Positions 1-6,478 of a stretch of 7,772 bases of DNA are shown here, in pieces. This DNA is from Bdellovibrionales bacterium (GTDB taxonomy: Bacteria > Bdellovibrionota > Bdellovibrionia > Bdellovibrionales > UBA1609): assembly GCA_028279085.1 (NCBI GenBank), contig JANQSX010000139.1, positions 1-7,772 on the forward strand, read 5' to 3'. Both the position numbers and the translations under genes were made by a program. Positions within the stretch are counted from its first letter, which is position 1. The number at the start of each line of letters is the position of its first letter. The notes below the pieces were generated by a model. The model saw only the letters and a list, made by a program, of their open reading frames with translations. It was not told the DNA's origin and did no database searches.

Positions 1-1
1 C

Positions 2-2872
2 CAGGAAATCAACCAGCTTTTTAATTTGTTAAAGACTAGTAATCGTCGTGATTTACGCTTGAGATTGGGAAGCTTATACATTGAAAAAGCTCGTTTAATA
101 GAATATAGGCTATATGAAAAATATGATCAACAAATGGCTCTTTATGAAGCAAAAAGAAGAAGAAACAAGCCCCGTATAAACTTAAGACCTACTTATGTTT
201 ATATTAAAAAAGCGATTAAGCTTTTTGAGACTTATCGCCAACAATTTCCAAAAGATAAAAATATGGATCAGGTCTTGTTTTTTCTAGGAGTTAGCTATTT
301 TAAACGAGGACAATTAGATAAGGGTCGCAGTCGCTATGAAGCTTTAGTAAAAAGATTTCCAAAAAGTACTTATATTAACGATGTGAACTTTGAATTGGGA
401 GAATATTATTTTAATAAATCGAATTGGAAGAAAGCTGCACAGTATTATAGAAAAATAGCGACTAACCGTCAGTTGAGATTATATTCTTTTGCACTTTACA
501 AGTTAGCCTGGTGTCGTTTTAAAACCAGGCAGGTAAATAGAGCTATTGCTAATTTAGAAGCGGTTATTAGAGAAGGTGCTCGCCAAAAAGCGAGAAAAAA
601 TATAGGTGTTCATGGAGCCGGGCGCTTGCATTTTGCAGGAGAAGCTTTGGATGATTTAGTTCTCTTTTATAGTCATTCTAACAAAAAAGTGGTTGCGGCC
701 TGGGCTTATTTTCAAAAAATGTCCGGTGGTAACAACCGGCGCGCGCTGAAGATGTTAAAATCTTTGGCTTATGCTTATCTAGATCATGGAAATCTTAGAG
801 GTGTACGTATTACCTTTAAACAGCTCATTGAGGAAGAGCCTTTTTCTGAAATGGCTTATGATTATCAGTATCAGATTATTCGTGCTTATACTTATGCCGG
901 TAGTCGGCAGATTTTTTTGAGAGAATTAAAACATTGGATTGTTAGGTATGGGCCGGAAAGCTCTTGGGCCAGAGAAAATCGTCGTAATTCTGCACTAATT
1001 ACAAAGGTTTTTAATCTGATGGAAACAACTGTACGTAATTATGCTCTTCGTATGCATCAGTCTTACCGTAAGACAGCGGATAAAACGGCTAAAGGCCAAT
1101 CCTTGTTCAGTTATGAACTATATAATAATCATTTTAAAAAATCCAGGCAGGCTGATCAAATGCGGTTTTTTTATGGTGAATTACTTTTTGATTTAAGGAA
1201 ATATGATGCAGCGGCTAGACAATATCTGTATGTAGTGGAAAATTTTCCAAACAGTAAATATTATGAAACAGCTAGTTTAAATGGTGTGCTTACTTTTGAA
1301 AAAGTTCTACCATCTTCAGCAGTAATAAGTAAATTAGTAGGAAAGAAAACTCGTTTTGTGGCTTTTACACGGCCTGTTCATAATTTTCAAAGAGCGGCTA
1401 GCTCTTATATTACCCGATTTCCAAAGAAGCCAAATGTTCCGGCTATCTTATATAAAATGGCTTCACTACATTATGAGTTCAATCATCATAAAGAGGCTTT
1501 AGCTCAATTTTGGAATTTAATTCAAAAATATCCAAGGAGTAAGTACACAGAATATTCAGCAAACTTAATACTTGATATTTATAATCTTACAAAAAATTTT
1601 GAAGGTTTAAGGAGAGCTGCTATTCGTCTTCTAAAGAATAAGGTTATTGCCAACTCCGGATCAGCTAAAGAAATTCGTAAAATTATCAGTCAAATTGCTT
1701 TGAAGTCTGCTGAGGATCTGGCTAAAAATAAAAAATATTTTAGAAGTGCTGAGCTTTATAAATCTTTTGCAGACACTCATCCTAGATCTCCATTACGAGG
1801 GACAGCTTATTATAATGCCGGAGTGAATTACAAAAAAAGTGGTGATATTCTCCAGACGATTTCTCTTTATAAGAAGGTATTACATAGTTCTGTCGTTAGT
1901 AATAAAAAGAATATCAAAAAGATTATTCTAAAGGAGATTCCAGGCTTATATCAAACAACCGGTCAATATATGAAAGCCGCTCAGGCATTTTCTGAGTATG
2001 CGCGTGCGTTTCCCAGGGATGAATCGTCCATAGATTTTTTATTTAATGCGGCTTTAATTTATGATGGGTTTAATCGTTACACTCAAGCGGAACGAGCTTA
2101 TCTGGAATATTTTAAGCGGAGTAAAAAAGCGGAAAAAGTACAGGCCCTTTATCTACTGGCGGAACTGAAAAAAAGAAGAGGTCAAGCTAGTCAGGCCGTT
2201 TCCTATTATAATCAATTTCTTAATAGAGGCTCTTCCGATAGAAAAGCTTTAGTGGAAGCGGCTTTTAAAATTGCCGAGATCAAAAAAGCAAGAAGAGAAA
2301 TCACTAAGTCAAAAACTTGGTATAGAAGAACAATTAATTTACATAAAAAATATAAAGCCGGAGTTTTTTATGCGGCTCAGGCTCAATTTCATCTGGTTTA
2401 TGATACTTATAATCAATTTGTAAAAATCAGAATTCCTTCTAATCCCAAACGTCAACAACAAGTGGTGCAGAAAAAGTTAAATTTGTTTAATAAATTAAAG
2501 GAAGATTTAAAAACAGTTATTCGTTTTGATAGTGGTCATCAAGTGGTGTCCTCTCTTGTATTAATCGGATTGGCTTCCGAACACATGGGAGATTCTATTT
2601 ACAATTCACCTTTGCCAAAGGGTTTAAATAAAAAAGAAATACAAAAATATAAAGAGGGATTAAAAAACACAGCTTCCCCTTTTAAGAAAGAAGCTATTAG
2701 TAATTATAAATTGGCAGTGAATAAGGCTCGCAAATTAGGCACTTATAATGAGGAGTGGCTTAGAAAAGCTTTGGAACGCTTAAGTGATTTAGAAGGTTCT
2801 TCTATGGCAGTTAACCCGCTTTTAAGAAAAATAATCTTACCGGTTTTATTAAATGATTGGTCTGGAACATAA
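2..2872 (+). CDS. Large TPR-repeat protein, 5' end outside window
   Basis: This is a partial gene: the frame is open from base 2 without an upstream stop, so the TTG at 26 is not a credible start and the true N-terminus, probably with a signal peptide, lies to the left. About 956 residues are visible. They are almost wholly helical repeats of TPR type, with the recurring pattern of an Ala/Tyr-rich helix pair ending in a Phe-Pro or Tyr-Pro turn (for example YRQQFPKD near 233-257, VKRFPKS near 348-368, VENFPNSKYY near 1237-1263, IQKYPRSKY near 1519-1545, ARAFPRDE near 2002-2025). This resembles the YbgF/BamD-like TPR style of periplasmic scaffolds. Lys, Arg and Tyr are abundant, giving a basic protein. 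There is no enzymatic motif. It ends 21 bases before the next TPR gene and heads the visible operon, so I infer a periplasmic or outer-membrane scaffold of the Glt-like machine. I cannot assign it to a particular Glt protein. TPR content is confident; the role is inferred. Confidence 0.85.
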   Translation, partial: QEINQLFNLLKTSNRRDLRLRLGSLYIEKARLIEYRLYEKYDQQMALYEAKRRRNKPRINLRPTYVYIKKAIKLFETYRQQFPKDKNMDQVLFFLGVSYFKRGQLDKGRSRYEALVKRFPKSTYINDVNFELGEYYFNKSNWKKAAQYYRKIATNRQLRLYSFALYKLAWCRFKTRQVNRAIANLEAVIREGARQKARKNIGVHGAGRLHFAGEALDDLVLFYSHSNKKVVAAWAYFQKMSGGNNRRALKMLKSLAYAYLDHGNLRGVRITFKQLIEEEPFSEMAYDYQYQIIRAYTYAGSRQIFLRELKHWIVRYGPESSWARENRRNSALITKVFNLMETTVRNYALRMHQSYRKTADKTAKGQSLFSYELYNNHFKKSRQADQMRFFYGELLFDLRKYDAAARQYLYVVENFPNSKYYETASLNGVLTFEKVLPSSAVISKLVGKKTRFVAFTRPVHNFQRAASSYITRFPKKPNVPAILYKMASLHYEFNHHKEALAQFWNLIQKYPRSKYTEYSANLILDIYNLTKNFEGLRRAAIRLLKNKVIANSGSAKEIRKIISQIALKSAEDLAKNKKYFRSAELYKSFADTHPRSPLRGTAYYNAGVNYKKSGDILQTISLYKKVLHSSVVSNKKNIKKIILKEIPGLYQTTGQYMKAAQAFSEYARAFPRDESSIDFLFNAALIYDGFNRYTQAERAYLEYFKRSKKAEKVQALYLLAELKKRRGQASQAVSYYNQFLNRGSSDRKALVEAAFKIAEIKKARREITKSKTWYRRTINLHKKYKAGVFYAAQAQFHLVYDTYNQFVKIRIPSNPKRQQQVVQKKLNLFNKLKEDLKTVIRFDSGHQVVSSLVLIGLASEHMGDSIYNSPLPKGLNKKEIQKYKEGLKNTASPFKKEAISNYKLAVNKARKLGTYNEEWLRKALERLSDLEGSSMAVNPLLRKIILPVLLNDWSGT

Positions 2873-2893
2873 TTCTTCCGGGGGTTAGTTTAT

Positions 2894-3835
2894 ATGAGAA
2901 AGTACATTATGAAAATAATATTTATATTGAGGTGGAGTAAAGTGCGTGCATTTTTATTCTGTGTTAGTTTTTTAAGTTCTTTTGTATTACTTTTCCCCTC
3001 CCATTTTGTTTTTGCAGAATATGATGATGATGAAGATCTGATCATTGAAGATGGTGATGACAGTTTTTCCAAAGATAGACAGAATAGGAATCTTAATCGT
3101 TTTCGTCAGAAAAAGCAGAATATGAAGCAGTGGTTAAAACAGTTGGAATCTCTTAAAAGAAGTAGAAAAGAGGCTCCTATTTTAGCACTTACTACTAAAA
3201 TATTAAATCAAGACCCAAGTAATATCCAGGCTTTGAATTCTTTAGGCACATTTTATCTGCAAAGCGGCAAGATACAATTGGCAAAAATTATTTTTACAAG
3301 GGCTTTAAAAAAGCATCCTAAAAATTCCTCTTTGCATAGTAATCTAGCTGTTATTGCTTTGAAAGAAGGTAAAAAAGAAGAGGCTATTGCGGCTTTTCGA
3401 AAAAGTTTAGGGTATCGGTATAGTAACTATTCCGCTGCTGCTAATTTAGGTACTTTGTATATGCAAGCCTATGAATATGATTCATCTTTGGAGTATTTGA
3501 ATCTAGCGTATAGTAGAGCAAAGCAATATTTATCTCTTAGGAATTATGAGGTACTCAAAACAGGCAATAATTATGCAGTGGCTTTATCCTGGTCCGGAGA
3601 TTTTGATAAATCAGAAGATATTTTTGAAGAATTAATTGAAAACAACCCCGGTTCAGTGGAGCTTTTATTAAATTATGCTATACTTTTGGGCAAAGACTTG
3701 AAAGAGAGAGAAAAATCTTACCAATTTTTACAAAAAGCTGATCTAATGGATAAGTCAGGTCGTTTTGCACGTAAGATAAAAGCTTTTAAGAGGTATTTAG
3801 AATCCAAAAAAAAGACTAGTAAAAGGAGAGGTTAG
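2894..3835 (+). CDS. Exported TPR protein with acidic mature N-terminus
   Basis: This is a secreted TPR scaffold, 313 residues from ATG 2894 or 297 from GTG 2942. The GTG start gives a textbook signal peptide: Met-Arg, a long hydrophobic core, then a V-F-A cleavage site before Glu-Tyr-Asp (residues 39-43 counted from the ATG). It also has a better ribosome site (GAGGTGGAG at 2929-2937). The ATG start is preceded only by a G-run at 2880-2884. The mature protein opens with a very acidic stretch (about residues 42-56, nine Asp or Glu) followed by a basic, Gln/Arg/Lys-rich helix (60-92). TPR units then fill about 95-290, for example the helix containing NSLGTFYLQSGK, the helix with NLAVIALKEGKKEEA, and a later one with NYAVALSWSGDFDKS. 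The C-terminus is Lys/Arg-rich. It lacks a lipobox, so it is probably periplasmic. Its place beside the FHA/TonB-like and stator genes suggests a Glt-type TPR component (GltE/AglT-like by position and type), but I do not recognise it well enough to name it. Confidence 0.85.
   Translation: MRKYIMKIIFILRWSKVRAFLFCVSFLSSFVLLFPSHFVFAEYDDDEDLIIEDGDDSFSKDRQNRNLNRFRQKKQNMKQWLKQLESLKRSRKEAPILALTTKILNQDPSNIQALNSLGTFYLQSGKIQLAKIIFTRALKKHPKNSSLHSNLAVIALKEGKKEEAIAAFRKSLGYRYSNYSAAANLGTLYMQAYEYDSSLEYLNLAYSRAKQYLSLRNYEVLKTGNNYAVALSWSGDFDKSEDIFEELIENNPGSVELLLNYAILLGKDLKEREKSYQFLQKADLMDKSGRFARKIKAFKRYLESKKKTSKRRG
2929..2937 (+). promoter_or_regulatory. Ribosome binding site supporting GTG start at 2942
   Basis: GAGGTGGAG lies four bases before an in-frame GTG at 2942. 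It is closer to a Shine-Dalgarno consensus than the G-run (2880-2884) in front of the ATG at 2894. Starting at 2942 removes a 16-residue hydrophobic/basic extension and leaves a compact 25-residue signal peptide. Both starts remain possible; the spacing to the GTG is on the short side. Confidence 0.5.
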
Positions 3836-3836
3836 T

Positions 3837-4103
3837 ATGAGGAAATTAAATAAAAAAAATGGTATTTTATTCCTGGTGCTTTTATTAGCTTTTTGTTTTT
3901 CCGGAGATGCTAAAACAAAGCGCAAAAAAGGACGACAAAAGCGAGTGGTTATTGATTTTCAGGATGAATTACTAGAGGGTAGCGTGTCTAATCCTAGTAT
4001 TTTTCATTTATTTCATAAGAAGCAATTAGACTATGGACGCTTGGTGAAGTTTAGAAAAAACTTTTTACCTGAAATGAGGAGAACAGCTCGAGAAATAAAA
4101 TAA
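3837..4103 (+). CDS. Small exported basic protein, CglF-like
   Basis: This is an 88-residue protein. Its ATG follows the previous stop by one base and is served by AGGAG at 3824-3828, eight bases upstream and inside the preceding gene, so translation is probably coupled. Residues 1-25 form a signal peptide (basic start, hydrophobic core ILFLVLLLAFCF, then S-G-D-A with likely cleavage after Ala25). Cys20 sits in L-A-F-C, a poor lipobox because Phe precedes the Cys. The mature part starts with a strongly basic run (KTKRKKGRQKR), then a conserved-looking core: VVIDFQDELLEGSV, a Phe/His-rich turn, a Leu-Asp-Tyr segment, and a C-terminal amphipathic helix containing FRKNFLPEMRRTAREI. This arrangement recalls the small CglF-type proteins near gliding genes of myxobacteria and Bdellovibrio relatives. 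That match is from memory and not verified, so no symbol is given. Likely location is periplasm or outer membrane; the biochemical role is unknown. Confidence 0.8.
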   Translation: MRKLNKKNGILFLVLLLAFCFSGDAKTKRKKGRQKRVVIDFQDELLEGSVSNPSIFHLFHKKQLDYGRLVKFRKNFLPEMRRTAREIK

Positions 4104-4150
4104 ATTTTTATTTTTTGTTAGACAGGTGTTATAGGAGGAGAAAATAAATT

Positions 4151-6463
4151 ATGAAAAAAATGCCTGTGTTTTTAAGTGTATACCATTCCGGAAAATTAGT
4201 AGTCAGGCGACAGTTTATATCGGATCAAATTAGTATAGGTAGTAACACAGACGGTCCCACTTTAGTGTTGGCAGATCCTAGTGTTTGTTTTTGGCATGCA
4301 CTTATTGAAAGCCATGAAGGAGAATACCGTATTTCTGACTTAGGATCTCCTACCGGAACTTTCGTGAATTCTAAACAAATTTTAGAGTCTCCACTAAAGC
4401 ATGGTGATCAGATCCAAATTGGAGATTTTGTTGTTCATTTTTTTGTTAATGTTCCTTTTGCTCAAATGGGCACCCCACCGGAAGAATTGAAAGCGAAAAA
4501 ACCTGTTCAGCAACAGCCAGTAGAGCCACCGCCAGTTCAACAACAACCGGTAAAGCCACCAGTAGAGCCTCCTCCTGTTCAGCAACAGCCAGTAGAGCCA
4601 CCGCCAGTTCAACAACAACCGGTAAAGCCGCCACCAGTAGAGCCACCGCCAGTTCAGCAACAACCAGTGGAGCCATCTCCTTCATTTTCTTCAAACGAAG
4701 AGGGTAAGAATTTAAAACAGGAATCTCCTTCTGTTCAGGAAGCTGATATAGAAGGTTTAAATGTACCTGAGGAATTTGTTATTAGTCCCTTGGATAAGCA
4801 ACGAAAAGAAAAAACAGGGGTTAGTCCTTTAGAAAAAACAGAAGTGTTACCTGCTTCTCCTGCTTCTCCTGCTTTTCCTGTTTCTGATGATAACCTTATA
4901 GAGAGTTCTATACATGAAACAACAACTCAAACAGTAGAAGCACCACCGATAAAACCTCCTCCTGGTGCCTTCTCTACTTATGCCCCAAAGAGTGCCGTGC
5001 AGGATTTAGATGAGGAAATTCCTCCAGGAAGTGGTCCTATTGTGGAAGTATTAGTGGCTTGGAAAGAGAGAGTCCTATCTGTTCATCACTTTAAAGAAAA
5101 TAGTCGGGTAGTGACCTTTGGCTCTGATCCTAAAGCGGATATATTCTGTCCTAACTTAGTGAGAAAAAGTAACTATACTTTACTAGAAATAAAACAAAGT
5201 ACTGTTGTGCATTTATCTGATGGAGTAAAAGCAAGTATTGTTGATCATAAAGGAAAACATTCTTTTGATAAACTAGTTGAGAAAGGATTGGTTACGACTA
5301 GCGGCTCTAATCAAGTTTTATCTTTAAATCAAAGTCAGCTTGTTCGTCTGGATTTTTCTTCTTCTTTAAGGGTGTATGTTCGTTATTCTAATAGAATACA
5401 AAAAGCGGTAGCAGCCGGATTATTTGATTTTAATTTTTCTGAAATGATGGGACTTATGATGTCCTTCTTTTTTATGTCCGTATTGGTGTTTTATCTAGCA
5501 TTGTTCTCTCCTCAATTTTTAGAATCTACGGAAGATCTAGAAGAGGAAGGGATTAAAAAAGCTAGTATTGAATTTAAGAAAAAACGTGTGGTGAAGTTAA
5601 AGTTAGCTGAAAAAGCCAGAAAAAAGAAAACAAAGCTATCTATACCTCATAAGAAAAAAGTTCCAAAGAAACGGAAAAAAGTAGGGATTAAAAAAAAGGG
5701 TTCCGCTGGTCGTTTAGGACAGGTGGCTGCCAAACCCAAGGCAAAATCAAAAAAGAAAACTATTACTTCTGCTCGTTCAGGAGGGGCAGTGACTACCAAG
5801 AAATCCGGAGCGGGACCAAAAAGTCCACGCCCCGATCCAACAAAAGTGGGACTCTTGGGAGTTTTTGGAAAGAAGGGAACTCAAAAAGTATTGGATAAAG
5901 CCTATTCCGGTACAGGGGAGTTGGCTGGCCTGGCTGAACAAGCTACTGGCTATGCCGGACAAAAAGAATCTTATACAGGAGAAGGAATAGGTACCCGTTT
6001 TAAAAATGCTGGTGCAGGTGGAAAGGGTTCTGCTTTGATTGGTGTGTCTGCCGGCATTAAGACTAAAGGCCGAGGTGGTGGTGCTAGAGGTTATGGAACA
6101 GGTGGTAGTCTAGGCCAAAGGGGAGCTGTTCAGTTGGAATTAGGTACTTCTGATTGGGAGGTAGAAGGTGGAGTAGATAAAAATGCTATTCTTAGGGTAA
6201 TTCGTCGCAACAAACATCAATTAGAGTGGTGCTATGAGACGGCATTGCAAAAAAAACCTGACTTGGAAGGTAAAGTTCTGGTTCAATGGGATATATTGAA
6301 TGAAAGAGTAAGAAGAGTTAAAGTTAAAAATAATACAACGAGGGATTCTAGTTTAGCTCGTTGTTTGATGTCGCGGTTGAAAAATTTTCGTTTTACGGGA
6401 ACGGGATTACAAAAAGGACAAATTGGAGAGGTTAGCATTCCTTTCGCGGTTACAAAAAAATAA
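4151..6463 (+). CDS. FHA-domain, single-pass protein with AgmX/PglI TonB-like C-terminus
   Basis: This is the 770-residue transducer of the complex, resembling GltG (PglI) of Myxococcus in architecture. In order: an FHA domain at about 5-105 (IGSN, D42-PSV, His49, DLGSPTGTFVN at 63-73); a Pro/Gln/Val/Glu repeat linker at about 118-177; a low-complexity Ser/Pro/Glu segment; a second compact beta-rich domain at about 297-415, FHA-like at its start (VTFGSDPKADI); one membrane helix at 434-452; a Lys-rich segment at about 467-545; a Gly-rich stalk at about 560-665; and a TonB-like C-terminal domain at about 675-770. The last carries Cys694 in WCYE, GKV at 707-709 and Cys738 in LARC, all typical of AgmX/PglI ends. 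The expected topology is N-terminus in the cytoplasm and C-terminus in the periplasm. AGGAGGAG at 4133-4140 sits ten bases before the ATG. By analogy it couples the proton-driven motor encoded next door to the outer-membrane parts. GltJ/AgmX is less likely because no zinc ribbon or GYF domain precedes the repeats. Confidence 0.87.
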   Translation: MKKMPVFLSVYHSGKLVVRRQFISDQISIGSNTDGPTLVLADPSVCFWHALIESHEGEYRISDLGSPTGTFVNSKQILESPLKHGDQIQIGDFVVHFFVNVPFAQMGTPPEELKAKKPVQQQPVEPPPVQQQPVKPPVEPPPVQQQPVEPPPVQQQPVKPPPVEPPPVQQQPVEPSPSFSSNEEGKNLKQESPSVQEADIEGLNVPEEFVISPLDKQRKEKTGVSPLEKTEVLPASPASPAFPVSDDNLIESSIHETTTQTVEAPPIKPPPGAFSTYAPKSAVQDLDEEIPPGSGPIVEVLVAWKERVLSVHHFKENSRVVTFGSDPKADIFCPNLVRKSNYTLLEIKQSTVVHLSDGVKASIVDHKGKHSFDKLVEKGLVTTSGSNQVLSLNQSQLVRLDFSSSLRVYVRYSNRIQKAVAAGLFDFNFSEMMGLMMSFFFMSVLVFYLALFSPQFLESTEDLEEEGIKKASIEFKKKRVVKLKLAEKARKKKTKLSIPHKKKVPKKRKKVGIKKKGSAGRLGQVAAKPKAKSKKKTITSARSGGAVTTKKSGAGPKSPRPDPTKVGLLGVFGKKGTQKVLDKAYSGTGELAGLAEQATGYAGQKESYTGEGIGTRFKNAGAGGKGSALIGVSAGIKTKGRGGGARGYGTGGSLGQRGAVQLELGTSDWEVEGGVDKNAILRVIRRNKHQLEWCYETALQKKPDLEGKVLVQWDILNERVRRVKVKNNTTRDSSLARCLMSRLKNFRFTGTGLQKGQIGEVSIPFAVTKK
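4502..4629 (+). repeat. Perfect 56-base direct repeat in Pro/Gln linker
   Basis: Bases 4502-4557 and 4574-4629 are identical over 56 bases, offset by 72 bases (24 codons). A third, diverged partial unit follows to about 4675. Each unit encodes shorter internal repeats of the PVQQQPVEPPP kind. The offset and the 3-base insertion after the second copy both keep the frame. The tract encodes a flexible, probably extended cytoplasmic linker between the two FHA-like domains. Confidence 0.95.
4850..4876 (+). repeat. Three 9-base tandem units (Pro-Ala-Ser/Phe)
   Basis: CCTGCTTCT occurs twice in tandem (4850-4858 and 4859-4867), followed by the variant CCTGCTTTT (4868-4876), encoding PASPASPAF. The unit length preserves the reading frame. 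It lies in the low-complexity linker between the two folded cytoplasmic domains. Confidence 0.9.
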
Positions 6464-6465
6464 AC

Positions 6466-6473
6466 AGGAGGTG
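6466..6473 (+). promoter_or_regulatory. Strong ribosome binding site deciding a TTG start
   Basis: AGGAGGTG starts three bases after the stop of the FHA protein gene and, counted from the end of AGGAGG, is seven bases before the TTG at 6479. No ATG lies at that distance. The next in-frame ATG (6566) falls at the start of the first membrane helix and has no good site, so TTG is the likely start. Confidence 0.85.
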
Positions 6474-6478
6474 TTACT

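Noticed and set aside
26..28. TTG as the start of the first TPR gene
   Set aside because: No ribosome site precedes it, no signal peptide follows it, and the frame is open to the window edge with similar helical sequence.
2890..3072. Minus-strand open frame over the start of the TPR gene
   Set aside because: Ser-rich, opposite the acidic Asp codons of a convincing gene, with no supporting start signal.
3885..3896. Possible lipobox L-A-F-C in the small exported protein
   Set aside because: Phe directly before Cys is not accepted in the usual lipobox (Gly, Ala or Ser expected); a signal peptidase I site after Ala25 fits better. Lipidation is not excluded.
4093..4116. A/T-only inverted repeat followed by a T-run in the 47-base gap before the FHA gene
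   Set aside because: AAATAAAA and TTTTATTT can pair, but a stem without G or C is too weak for an intrinsic terminator, and the gene order argues for continued transcription. An AT-rich spacer is the simpler reading.
4394..4694. Two minus-strand open frames opposite the Pro/Gln repeat
   Set aside because: They are low-complexity Leu/Trp/Arg and Ala/Val/Leu strings produced by reading the repeat backwards; they lack ribosome sites and recognisable domains.
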